DNA of 64,000 bases from Aquilaria yunnanensis (lineage: Eukaryota > Streptophyta > Magnoliopsida > Malvales > Thymelaeaceae). The stretch is taken from NCBI GenBank assembly GCA_039654915.1, contig CM077600.1, positions 45,244,492-45,308,491 on the forward strand, read 5' to 3'. This document shows positions 42,828 to 55,900 of this stretch, piece by piece (within the stretch, counting starts at the first letter, position 1; the number at the start of each line of letters is the position of its first letter). The translations under genes and the position numbers were made by a program. The notes beneath the pieces are model-generated. The model saw only the letters and a program-made list of their open reading frames with translations, searched no databases and was not told the DNA's origin.

Positions 42828-43470
42828 AAAAGAACATAGATAACCGAAAAAGAATATAAACAAAATAACATATAAAAATAAAAAAACAGATTTATAAAAA
42901 ATAATAATAATGCATAAAACATATAGTTCTGAAAAATAACATAAATAAAAGAGTACACAGAAACTGAAAAGAATAGATTTATAAAAAACAAGCAGTCATG
43001 TACAAAAGAATATATAGAAACTAAAAAAAAAATGAAAACAAATTAAAAGAATATATAGAAATTGAAAAGGAATAAATTTATAAGAGAATAAATAGCATTA
43101 TAGTAATGCATAAAAAAAATATAAGAACTGAAAAAAAAAAAGATAAACAAAAAAGTATGAGATCCGTTGGTATAAGAACAAAATAGAACATTGGGTATAT
43201 TCTTTTGTACTAAGCATATATTCTTTTTAAACTATGCATATGTTTTTTTTTAAGATAAAGGTATGTTTGACAAATACCAAATAATAATAAGTCAAAAACA
43301 AAAAGAAGAGATATTAATGTTCAATGATAGAACAATGGAAAAATGAGAACATACTAGACATCAGTACATATAGAAACTCAAAAAATAAATAAATAAATAG
43401 TAACTACATAAAAAAACACATAATATTTATAAAAGGATATATCCAATAAAAGAAAACATGTACACTAATA
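42828..43470. repeat. A-rich dispersed repeat, copy 2
   Basis: Shares the words of copy 1 at 4524-5000: AAGAATATAAACAAAA, CATATAGAAACT, GAATAAATTTATAA, TAATGCATAAAA and AAGAATATATAGAA, arranged as loose tandem units of about 65-80 bp. The family continues with (AAAT)n and AAAAGAACACATGATG near 43390-43485. Its class is unknown; it might be a satellite-like remnant or the interior of a non-coding transposon. Confidence 0.55.
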
Positions 43471-43930
43471 AAAGAACACATGATGTATGTTATACATCTA
43501 GTGTACGCAAGACTTGCTCTTCATTTGAATCTAGAATGACAATTTTTTGCTCATCTTTTGCTTGTGCTTATATGCTAGAGTTACATCGAGTACTACTTTT
43601 CCTATGAAAAATAATTCATTATTTTTTTGTCCGAGAACAAATGAATTAGCTGAAAGCCTAAATTTTATCTGATAAATAATCATTTAAACATTTCTTTAAA
43701 AAATTATCTTTTTTTTTTTATAATTTTTCCGTACCCAACCAAGAAAAATAAAATCAATAGAAAATACCTAAATTTTTTTTTTAAAAAAAAAGTTAAGAAT
43801 ACTTAATTTTCAGAGTTTTTGATATATAAACTTTCAATTGGTATATAAGTTGGAGGAATAATTACTTTATATATATCAAAATAATCACTAATAAATAACT
43901 CATTTTTAAAAATCACTATATTAAACTCAA
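43471..43930. other. AT-rich spacer
   Basis: No supported gene or element. Confidence 0.5.
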
Positions 43931-43937
43931 TATCCTA

Positions 43938-44190
43938 TAAAACTAGCAGCGTGCAACTTTGCTTATGGCATGTGGCGCAAGCTGATTGCATGGTGGAACT
44001 TGTCTTGGGGCACTAATTCCTGTTGATGCCCAGCAGGTTCTGTATTCGTGGTTGGTGTCCGAGATGGATGTGGATGGCTTGACGAAATCTGGTTTGGATT
44101 TGTCCACATCCTGAGAGAAGGCAATATGCAGAAGGATGGATGGAGAGGCCGGCTGGGTCATCTCGATTTGTGTTGTGGTCTTTTAGTTCG
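43938..44190 (+). pseudogene. LINE relic (zf-RVT end and RNase H end)
   Basis: The plus strand encodes CNFAYGMWRKLIAWWNLSW, a typical end of the zf-RVT region, and slightly further VHILREGNMQKDG, equivalent to the VxREGNxxAD block near the end of plant LINE RNase H domains. The DNA between them is missing, so this is a deleted remnant of an RNase H-bearing LINE like that at 455-4523. Confidence 0.6.
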
Positions 44191-45425
44191 TTGCTTTAAT
44201 TTCCTGTACCTTTTGTTTTGTTTGCTTGATTCCCATGTTCTTCCCTTGCTGTTGTGTTGATCCATCTTTCTCCTTCATTAATTGAATCCTTAATTTCTTC
44301 TTTAATTTCAAACAAAGGTTTAATATTGTTCTCTTATTCACGGATATGTTGACTCCAGAGACTGGAGATTGGAATTTTAAGAGGATTTGGATAATTGTAC
44401 GTACTGGTGAAGTGTTGGAAGATAAAACAAAACAGAAAGCAATGAGTGGTCTGCTTTTGGGTTTGAGCGAGCGAGCGAGCCAGCCAGCCAGCATCCTCAT
44501 CCTCACCCTTTGCATTCATTGCACGTCGGCCGAAATAATATCAGAAATACCAAAAAAATAAACAAATATAAATAAATAAAGATGAATAGTGTTGTGTTGG
44601 AGCGGACAGAGCAATCACTGTCCACATACGGAGGACATAAATCTGCTTACACGGACAGCGAAGCAGCCAACAGATAATACGTCATTATTAATTCTTAATC
44701 CACAGCTAAAAAAGGGGAACTGCATGCCCTTATTAGTGATCTATATATCTAGGCTAGGGAGAGTTTTGCAATGTAAAATATCTCCCTTCACTTTAGCTAT
44801 GAAAAATTCCTTCCATCAATACCATACCTGGTAGAATTCTGCTACATAGTACATATACTTGGCTAAAAACATATAATCTCCGGCCAAAAGAAACAAAGAC
44901 GTACTTAAATTTTTCTTCAACTTTAATTTAATTTTCAATCAGTTGAATATTAACTTTACATTATATATGGATAAGTCAAATATACTCCATACCTTTATGT
45001 CTACATATATTTACATTTCAATGTCATCATCATTCATATCATAAAATAAATGTGAACTCATCAAATTAGAAATTAGATATGTATAAATTAAACAACTGAT
45101 ATGCATATTTATTATGAGAGATTTGGATAAATTATGGGAGATACATATACAAATAAAATTATGGGAATTATTATAATTTATATGTATGAAACTTGATGTA
45201 TAAATTAAGTAATAAATATGTACAAAACATATGACAGATATGTATAAATTTTATTACAGAACTGTTACTGATATATTTTTATTTTATTTTTTAAATAATT
45301 TTATGACTTCTTCCACATTATTATTTACATTTGTACCTATAAATACAAATTTAAAATTGTAGCTTAAAAATAAAGTTGGGGTAAAAGTAGGTAAAAAGAG
45401 AAACATTGAGGGCTAAAACCAAATA
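44191..45425. other. Spacer with small repeats
   Basis: Contains (GAGC)n followed by (CAGC)n at about 44466-44492. The remainder is AT-rich; TATGTATAAATT words recur between 45060 and 45260. No gene. Confidence 0.4.
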
Positions 45426-45895
45426 AGCCCAAATCTTTAGTTTTCTTTTTGTCAGGAGAAACATAGCCGCGCGCAGCCCAACACCGCTAACCGCGAAGAT
45501 GGTCGCATCGTTGGCATTCCCCATGTCGTTCGCCACGTCCTCATCGTTGAGATTGGAATCTGTTTCTTCCAACAAGAAACCAGCATCTGCGCTGTTGTCT
45601 TGTACTCTTCGGAGATCTTTGAGAAAGCCAGGATCACTTCCTCCAAAGGCAAGCTTGCTCCTTAATTACCAGCTTTGTGGGGAATAGAAATTCGTGACGT
45701 CCGCGTGGGGCTTCTTCTACTGTTTCTGCATTCCCGGAGACGAGGTGGGACAACGGCCAGGACCGCCGGTGGCGGATGAGCTAGTGAAAGGACCAGCGAC
45801 GACGGGGATGTAGATGCGGGGTGACAGTCAGTGAGGTGGCACAGCTGCGGGGGCGAATGAGCTGCCGAAAGGAGACAGCGATGCGTCGGGGACAT
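45425..45895 (-). other. GC-rich island with a coding-like frame, unidentified
   Basis: GC content jumps against AT-rich flanks. On the minus strand a frame reading down from about 45659 contains AFGGSDPGFLKDLRRV, then ADAGFLLEETDSNLND and NDATIFAVSGVGLRAAMFL, with no stop until 45351. Its composition (acidic, with a hydrophobic end) looks like real protein, but I recognise no family, and there is no clear start. The upstream half (45662-45895) is Pro/Ser/His-rich. A captured gene piece or a retrocopy is possible; the terminal sequences show no inverted repeats. Confidence 0.35.
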
Positions 45896-46930
45896 GCTTT
45901 AGATTTTCTAGTTTTTAATGAGGGTGGAAAAGTAATTTTAATGTCATGATATACATAACGAGTGAAAGATTAATTTCAAGTGTATTTTTAACCAATGCAT
46001 TTTACATGCACAGCAAAGGACAGGCGTGGAAGAAAATATTCACAGCGTGGTCTGATGTGGGCCCCCCTAAAAAAATTGCTTGATCGTGATTGCTAGCCTA
46101 GCGAAACAGTATATTTAGATTTTTATAAGCACAGCGAAAGGAATTGCTAGGAATTAGCAACCTTTCCGCCGTCTACTCTTTTTGTTTATGGCAAACTTAA
46201 ATGATAAAATGGAGCCATTACTACAAGGACGCATAGAAACAAACACCAAAACTATTTTTATACGCATAGATATACTCATAATATGCGGCTGCGCAAATGT
46301 AATCGCTTACACTTGCATGACCCCCACAAACGTGCGCTAATCTTAAAGAGGTGAAAAGAGAACAAGCTTAAATGTAGAATCAGAAAACTTTCCAGGGAAA
46401 AGTTGCGGCCAGCCGCTTTCATGGACGCATGAATTGAATCATGCTAGAAACACGCTAGTATTTAGTACTATCTGTGAAATGAAAATTTGATAGATACTGT
46501 AGGGTGGCTGATTCGTGTACCATAATGCACGATGGATGTCATTAGACAAGTCTATATCCATACAAAAGCCCAACCTCTACTCGGGAATCAGAACCCATCT
46601 TATTTGGTCAATCAAATATATCCTTGAAACTTTCGCTTTTCCCACCTAGAAAAAAAACAAACAACTTTTGTTAAATCTACATCAAAATCTTTTGAGAGTT
46701 CCTTTTCCTTGTCCTCTCCAATTTTGTCCCCATCCCATTGACAAAAGGGACGTAAATATCTTCGCCTGGTGTGAATGGAGTTCAATTATTTGTAGCCAGT
46801 GCAGTGCTTTAAACAAGCAAATCCAGATGTGCAAACTTCAACCACAAACAAGATGTCAAGTTATTGGAAATCGAGCAAGATACTGGAGGAGGGCACTTCA
46901 TGTTCTAGTGATTATGAATTCTCAACTGTG
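45896..46930. other. Spacer and probable 3' untranslated region of DLD
   Basis: No separate gene. The minus-strand DLD transcript must end here; bases just below 46932 are the 3' untranslated part. No poly-A signal could be fixed with confidence. Confidence 0.4.
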
Positions 46931-46931
46931 C

Positions 46932-49900
46932 TTAGAAACAAACGTGAGGAGGAATAAGCTTTCCTGGGTTCATGATGTTGTTTGGATCTAGAGCTTTTTT
47001 AATTCCTTTCATCGTCTTCAAAGCTTCTATTCCCAGCTCCTTCTCGAGATACTGCAACCAAACAAGGAAAACCCATTAGTTACTATATGTTGCCTAACAT
47101 GAACATTCAACTCAATATTTAAAAATTCAGGTGAAGAACTCTATGAATCTCAACAAAAAATTGAACCATTAGCTAACTCTTGTTTGACATTAAGTATTAT
47201 TAGTTCCATGCAGTATCGAGCATACAGCCCACTAATAGCATCAACTTCGAATTGCATGCTAGTTATATATAAAAAAAAAGTAGAGCACGGTGACACCCTC
47301 AGAGATCATACAGGATGTGCACACCAGTTCTGGGCAAGTACATGCAGCACCTACACTGCATATCAGCTATGACCAATTATTCCACTTCCCTGGTGCAGTC
47401 TCAAATGTAGACTAAAATTCACATCCCATCCCAGTATAGATATCAAATTCTCAGCAACAATAGCAACGTGACAGAGAACAGGGGTAGAACATAGCCGCAG
47501 TACAGTTCTCTTTATCTCAACAAAGATTTGGGTGTACCTTTATTTTGCCAGTGCCAACACCATGCTCACCAGTACAAGTCCCTGCTCAAAATGCAAAATT
47601 ATCGACATGAAACTTCTGATCTGCAGTACATTCATGTGAAATGAAAGACATGGTGCTGACATGCAAAACAATTTTAAATATTCCAATAGCATCCAGACAC
47701 ATTGCTTTCAGCATCCGACCAGGGAAATAATCCCAAATAGAAAATGGCCTCAGCCAATCGTTTTCGTGAATGAACCTGATATGAACAGTGAAATTGAGAG
47801 TAAAAGGATGAACCTTCCATTGATAAAGCTGCGTAAACCATGAACTGGTTTAGCCTTTCAGCTTCCTTCCGCTGCTCTTCTTGGTGAGGGTCAAACAGAA
47901 TGACTGTGTGAAAGTTCCCATCACCAGCATGAGCAATGACCGTACTAGAATGATGGGAAAAGTATTTGTCATCATAACACAGTTCAACCAAACTAAATTC
48001 GGACTAATCCTAGGAAAAAAAAAACACAATCATTCTATACATACCAAACTAAAGGTGATGCATCCAGCTCTTCTTTAGACCTTGCGATTAAATCTGCTAA
48101 GTGTGACAGTGGAACACAAACATCCTGTAGATGAATTCATAGGGAGCTTATTAATGAAGTAAAACTAAGGGAATAAGGAGTTGTGAATTGGGGCAACCAA
48201 ACTAACATTCTTATTTTGGAAAACATTTTCCACCACGTGATCATACACGAAATCAATGGAAATGGCATTTATTTCAAGATATAGAATAACAAATACAAAT
48301 CTTGGGTTAAAATAAGGCAAGGTTGTTCGGCGCTTCCAAATTCTGAAAACAATAATAGGAAAAACCGGAGAAGCTATCGGTAGGAAAGCAAAAGTAATGG
48401 ATCTCCAGAATAAATGAAGAAAGGATTCAAAGATAGAAACAGGAAAATCTAGTATGACAACCCAAAACTGAGAAGCTCCAAGTAAGTTTACTTTCAAGAA
48501 TTTATCTAGTAAAACATTGTCCGTTTTGATCTGGAACAAAATATTCAGGGATGTTAAAGAGGCCTAGAAAATCAAAGTCAAAGAGAACTTACAGTCCTAA
48601 CGTTGTAACTCATGCTAACATACCGAAATCATAGCCTCAAAACTAGGTTCCATGGCAAAGCATGCCCATAGAGCCTCCTTCCTTATCTGTATGATATCAA
48701 AGACACTTAATAAGACAAGCCAACCGAAGAGAAATGTGAACAACTAAATAATGCTTCAGCAGGAAAAAAAGAGCATGCAAAAGCAAGGCAAGGGGGAATG
48801 ATTTTAAACCTCAAAATTTATTGACAACACCACATGTTGAGTTGTTAGAAAGCTGAATTTTTTTTACCTTCTTTTATTATTTTTGACAAAAAGACTTAAA
48901 ATAAGGTTAACAACAAGCAATGTTGCAATATTTGGAAGTATCAACAAGAAACACAGAGAAAAAGTTTAACTCAATGATTGAACATGTTACAGTTACCCTA
49001 GCTGTTGAAGGTTCAAATCTCCATTCTCTGCTTTAGCGTCATCACTGACAATATTACAGTGGTGACATAACAATTATGTTATCCAAATAATCTTCAAAAG
49101 AAACCAAACACAATTTTGGTATGTTCACACTTAAAAGGAAAAATACCTCTTCTACCCACAATTCCATAACATTAGAATGTTAGCATTTCTCATGTATTTC
49201 CATAGTGCACTCATGACATAGTACAGACAAATTCAAGCATTAGATTTGGATACACAGAATCATCATAGGATAGGGATGACAGACATACCAATCAATAGCA
49301 TTATGGAAGTATAAAAGATGCTGGAAATTTTACAACCAACTTAAGAACTTGGGGATGGGGGGCAGCTTGGAGGGTTGGAGGAGGTTGGAGGAAGCAGCAT
49401 TAACAGCCACCATATTTAATCACTATGAAAACAAGTTGCGAAGATAATTACCTTCCAAAGTTCTTCCTTAGCTTCAGGTTCTTCAGCGAAAACAAAATCT
49501 GATCCATTGTGCTCTGAAACAATCTTCTGAACAATTTGTGTCTGTTCGCGTGAATAGGCCTCTATCAGACAGAAACCAAATATTAGGACCAAACTATGGC
49601 AAATGCAAGTATATTAGTATGTAGCTTTCACAGAAGGGCATTATATTGAACTAGGTGCTCCTATTACATTTAAAGATTAAGGAAACACAAACCAAGTAAG
49701 AGCAGGCAAAAAGTAAAGATTCGTTTTGTGACATTCGTGTGTGTGTGTGTGATGCAGAGGTTGGAGTGGTGCCTTTTGAGAGCATAATGCTGTACATCTG
49801 TTAATTTCAGCGCACATGTGTGCACATTATATCTCAATCAATTTAGTTACTTTCCTTACCATCAAGCAGAACACTTAAGTCACAAATCAATTATCAATTT

Positions 49901-52900
49901 CACTATGTGGAAACTTATAAAATGCTCCAATCAATGTTGCTGAAGAAGAACAAATTTAATACTCCATCTATCCTGAAAAAATTGATGCTTTCAATATTTT
50001 GTAACTAAATGATGCATACATAACTTACCTTTACATGCATATAATAGATTAATAAATCTTGCAGTTTTTCCATATAATTCTGAAATTCGTTTTATAAACA
50101 TTAACATCAGAAAATTTGAGCGAAATGCAAGTTAAGAAAGTTAAAAAAAAAAAAAAAAGTATTAATTTTTATGGGACAGGCGGTATTAGTGGCAACTAGT
50201 TCAATATACTACTAGGATTGCGTATGTCCCGGCCGAAAGTCAGTAAGACCAGAGGATGGACAGGACATTAACTTTTAATAGCCACAGCAAGATTGCTTAT
50301 AGACAATTATTTGCAAGTTGGTTTTATGAACACACACACAGGTCAAAGTAGGAAATGCAATTCTTCCCTACAAAGTCTCAAATCCAAGATCAGTATTTCT
50401 TTGAATTGAATTTCTTTGAGTAAGGAGGCCTTCATCTTAGAAGATAACGACTCTCCATCCCATACACATTGACATCTTTTTGGCTTTCTTAACTTAGCTT
50501 TGACTCAAATTTTCTTATATTAATGTTTGTTAAAATGAAGTTAGAAAAATGATGCTTAAAAGCTACAAGATCTTCTCTCATTTGCGTATGAAATTTATGT
50601 CTATGCATCATTTGGCCGCAAATTGACTGAGTCAGCCATAAGTAAAAAATGTTGAAAGTCAAACTTATTGTTTAAGAGGGAATATTTACAATGCACAGAT
50701 GAAGATAAGCAGGATGCAAAGCTACAAATGCCCCAACTGATTTGCCAGAAAATTTTCATCATTTCCTGAAATATGGTGGGTTGACAAACCAAACAGAATA
50801 AGTTCTTCACTATTTCCACTAGTAAATAAAAGAAGATCCTTTCAGGAAGTAAAGTTCAAGAAAAAGCTGATCAGCCTCACCAGTTCCTACAAATTCAAAC
50901 ATCAGAGTTGGAACTTCAGGTAAACTCTTCCCATTGGCTATGTTGATGGCCCTCACTTGGACCTCGTCTAATAGTTCCACCCTTGACACCTAAATAGAGT
51001 ATGTATTAAAAACCCAAGAAAACAGAGGCACAGAATTTGCAGATTTCATGTAATCTTTACCTGTATACCAGACAACATTGTCGCAATTGCAACATCTGCT
51101 GCATCCTTAATTGAGGGGAAGTTGCACATTGCTACCTGTAATATTGCCATATACGATAGTAAAGAAATAGGTGCATAGAAATGATATTACATGATATTTG
51201 AATTGCTTTACCATATTTTCACACCCTTCACGTGATATCATTACTAGCTTTGCCACATTTTGTTCATTTTATAATCTTAATGGCTCCAGTACTATGCAAA
51301 GACATTCAAATTGACACAAATTGACAACGTTTGAAGAGCCCAAACTAAAATACAAGGACACAAAAAGCTTCACTTTAACCATTATAGATACAACCATTCA
51401 GGATGTCCCTTAACATACGAGCCCAATGATATGAAACAACTAAAAATGAGCCCACCACATGACTACTAGAATGATGTTAAGAACAAAAGGGCATGGTAAT
51501 CACAAACTTAAGCTTGAAACCATGATAGAGAACCTTCTTCTTTTCTCATTTGTTTTCAGTAAATTGAACTCTCAACCTTTTCGGGAGTAATGACATATCT
51601 GCTTTTATGATGCAGTTAGCTAAATGCTACAAATCCTTCTCCTCATGCATTTGTAAAATAATGATCATTTTTGTATTCCAGAACCCAACGGTCAAGTGAC
51701 TATTAGATTTGAAAATTGAGGATAACAGATTCAAGAAACAATAAAATGAATATCCTCTAGCATCATGCATAATGTATTTAGATAGATTAAACCGTGTCAC
51801 ATCACTTAAAAGAAAAGGAATTAAAGAATGGAAGTCATAATTATGAGAAACTTGAGGTACCACTGAATGCTCTGGAATTTTCTGAAGGCGCAAAGTGACT
51901 TCGGTTATTACCCCTAGGGTTCCCTCACTCCCTATCAACAAGCGGGTTAAGTCATACCTGTAATACAAAAATTTCAATAAAGAATGGTGAACTTGTTAAA
52001 CTGAAAAGAATGATACCTCTTGCAACCTCTATGAAGGATGGGGAAGACGCTTATAAAGGCAAACAAAATGCTGACAAAATATTGTTATCATTTTAAAAAA
52101 GAAAATACACAATAATCTCATATCAAATTGAACATTTCATCAAAACAAAGGCAGTTAGACTGGAATAAACTTGGGAAGTATAAATAGAACATCAGAAGTA
52201 TTTCAACCTAAGACTAAAATATGAAGGCAAACAAAGAAATTCCATGGCTTGGACAAATATACCACATCATACATCAGAACTTTTTAAAATCCTGGAGTGC
52301 CAACCATGAGTTGTACAAAGTTTAAACAAATGGAAACAAATAAAACCCTGGGATCAGATCAGTTTTCTACAACTCCATGTTCATTATTAAGCCTCCAGTG
52401 AATTTCGGATTTTGAATACAATCGTCTTACTTTCAATGCTTACTGTTAGACATGATGGAACTTTGTTGAAGCTCCCTTCCTTATCATTTTTTAGACAGAT
52501 GAAATTGCAGCAGTGACGATGATAAAAAAAAAATATGATAAAGAAGTAAAAGTAAACTTTACCGCCACCACATTGCAATTGTGCAGGTGTGTTGCATGTG
52601 TCAGTGTTCTACATGGATGACAGGGCAATCAAGAGTGAAGGTTGCCATACACATAAATTTTTCAACTCCTTTACCTCAACCTTCAATTTGTTGGGGCCTG
52701 TTCCAAACTAATTTAATGAGTTCTTTTAATGGAGTTCAAAAACTTGAGTTGGCCGTTTTGTGGGTCAGTTGGGTCACATGGATTCATTAAAAAAATGCCC
52801 CCAGTTTTGTCAATAAGCAAGGCAATAATTATTGGCAAAAATGGGAGCATTTTTTAAAGAATTTGTGCAACCCGCGAACGGGCCAACACAGTGGAGCTAT

Positions 52901-55900
52901 TTTGTTTTTTGTTTTTTTTTTTAATCAATAGTTTTTTTAATTGATCAATTAATTCCAAACACGCCCTTATAATAACCATGATTTTTTTTTTATTAAAAGC
53001 ATCCGACAGAAAACCACTTAGCAATGGATGGAGACTTCATCAAAGCCTGGTGAGGCCAAAATTGGGCCTGTCAAGTGGACCATGATAACAACAATAGGGC
53101 TGACAACTGACAGAGAGACCAATGACAGCCTTTTGGCTCAAACCATGAGAAAAGATCAACTCAAAACCAATTGGCAATGGTAGACAGAGCTTACAACAAA
53201 ACAAACACTAAAAACCTCGACTTCACAATGCAGAAACTTAACATGTCCAATAGAGGAAAGAAATATAAGAGGATTAATGAACGAACCCAGCAGCACTTTT
53301 GCGAGCACGAGAAGCTGTCTTAACTATGTCTCCATCAGCAAGAACTACCTGTAATATATACCACATAAGTATTTCATCACAGCACAGTTTATAAATCCAA
53401 AAAACAAAAGGAAGAATCTTGCAGGACCTTGAGGCTGATGACATTTTCGCGCATAGTCCCATACCTACATTCTAAAATCGAACTCATGAAGTCCCAAATA
53501 AATAAATATTTTGAATAAAAATATCATTTTCATGAGTTCAACACAAAGTTGACAAGGTTCAACATTCATGCATTCAAACACTGCTACAATGAGTAACACT
53601 CAAGTATGGCAAAGGTTGACTTGAATTACTGCCATGAAGAACTATTGCAGAACTTGACTAAAGCTTAGAAGCCTCAAGCACACATAAAGACAATGGAAAC
53701 AGGTAAAAGAGGGCTCAATTCCTACCTTAAAGCTGCGTCCCAACTGTAAACCATCAACATTATTTATAAATTTTTCCACATCAAATTTAGAAAAAATATC
53801 TATAAGATGAAAGATAGCCTATAAAGTCAAGAGAATATTTACACAGTTGGATCCTACTTTTCTATAAATATAACAGAAAATGATTCTTTAATACTGTTAT
53901 ATTGCACAATATGAATTTGTAGACCGGATCAAGTATGGCACTATGGGATTGGAGCATGAGAAGCAATGTTAAAGAACCAAAGTTGGAGCACTCATGAACT
54001 AAAATTATTAATGGAGAACACTTCACGCTGTCCAAAATATATTTGACTTGCACAAGGGTTTTCAGTATAATGACACTGAACCTCGTTGATAATCATCATC
54101 TGTTATATTTTGGAGTCTCAAAATTCATAAAGTCAATCCACTCCTAAAGCCATATGGACATTGTAAATTTTTTTAAAAGGAAAAAGAAATGATAAAACCA
54201 ATGTTATTAAAAGCGTGCTAAAACGCAAAGCGCAAAGCATTTGGGCCTTTGCGCTATTCGCCACTAAAGCAATGCCTATTAAGAAAAGCGCGCTTTAAGC
54301 ACATGAAGCATGCGCTTCAAAGCGTTGCCTCAGCCAAAAAAACATGTGTTTCAAAATTTTTATTCATTTTTTCTAAATTTGACCCATCGTTTTCCCACTT
54401 CCCACAAAGAAAACCCTAGTCCTAGTCAAACAAATATTAAAAGTTGAGTGGGAAAGTGGAGGAAACAAGGTGTTGCCTGTATAATAGGAAAGAGAAAAAA
54501 TAGTGAAGAGGAGAAGGAGGCAAGCTGATGTAGGAGCAAACAGAAACTAGAACCAAAGAGAGAACGCACGAGAGAAGAAGAGGACCAAAGGGAGAAAAGA
54601 AGAAAATCCAGGGAAGATGCAAACCAAATTCTTAGTTCATCTGAAAAACTAAAGCTAAATAAGATATGAAGCCTTATATAGGCATCTTAAAACCTAAAAC
54701 AAAAGTGTAGAATAACTAATAAGGGAAACCAATGTTTATTGATAGAACCTAGCAATTACTATTTTGGCACATTATAAGATGATTTTGTGCTCTTTAAGCA
54801 TTTTAAACCTATTTAGCAATAAAAACCTAGAATGTTTATATGCATTCATATACTTTTATTACTATTTTGGCACTTTATGTGGATGATTTTGTGTTTTTCT
54901 AGGGATGTTAAACCTATTTAGTAGTTGATCTTGGTATATTTTATGCCTAGAATTAGCTAGTTCACATACACTATAGCTTATTTATAGTGTAGCACCTTAG
55001 TTCATTAAAGCGTGTGGTTTCACTTTGTGCTCACTTTGCACCCTTAGCGCTTTAGTGCGCTTTTCGCTTTTCAAAACCTTGGATAAAACTGACTAGAGAA
55101 AAAAGAGGATTTATGGTTTGCTTATATAAAGTAAATCTGCTCTTAGATTTTCTTTTGTCTGTTTTTTTCTTCTAAATCAATGATCACATCTGCAAATATG
55201 TGTATGTAAGGAATATTATTTTTTAGGTGAAAATGAAAAAAGAAACTGCATGTCGAAGCTGGAATGCAGTTTTAACTTCTCAAGGTTAAATATAAAAATG
55301 GTTGGTGCATGAAGTGAGCCCCAATGATTATTAAAAGCTAAAGATTCTTCTTGTTTTCTTCTCACGTTCTTATGACCTTGCTGTAGATGGTTGGTAATCA
55401 AATATCCGAATAAAGAGGAAGCGCTGAAATCATAAAAGCTACCTCACAGCTAATGAGCCAGAGCAACGTGTGGCACACATACCCCCTATTGTCGCACCAG
55501 GTCCTGCATGTAAGACATATAGATGGTATATCCCAGCCAAGCTGAAAATAGACAGAGCCTCCCCCCTTCCCACCCCTTTGCAAGAAGATATCTCATTTTT
55601 CATTCCAATTACGCATAGTAACTAGATAGCAGCAACAGCATTAATTAAAAAGTTCCTGAGTCAGTAGCTTTGAAAATGATAGATCTTAACAATGCAGCAT
55701 AAGCTATGAACAAACCCTATGGTGCCAAAATATAGCACCAAATAAAGTGAATATAGATAAGGAAACTGTGCACCAACTGACCTGGATCAAGAGGAAAGAA
55801 CAAACCATATGGTGCCAGGTACTCATTCAACTCCATCCAACCAATCCCAGGCTCAACAACGACATCCATGTCTTCAATGTGCAATGCTTTAACACTCTGC

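Larger units (their letters stand above)
49750..50765. repeat. Duplicated segment, copy 2, in DLD intron 12
   Basis: Partner of 6120-7310, same orientation. It lies between exon 13 (ends at 49561) and exon 12 (ends at 50881), filling most of that intron, and starts just after a (GT)n run at about 49736. It includes the two old MITEs (49960-50185 and 50450-50684). This copy is somewhat shorter owing to deletions. Confidence 0.8.

Noticed and set aside
42490..42991. Hydrophobic open frames that mimic membrane proteins
   Set aside because: Pyrimidine-rich and A-rich repeats yield Phe/Leu/Tyr strings in several frames; no start context or exon borders.
49005..49030. tRNA-like B-box (GGTTCAAATCTCC) as a tRNA or SINE
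   Set aside because: No cloverleaf, no matching A-box at the right distance, no SINE tail.
52590..52990. Possible element in DLD intron 9
   Set aside because: Composition differs a little, but no inverted ends or target repeats were found.
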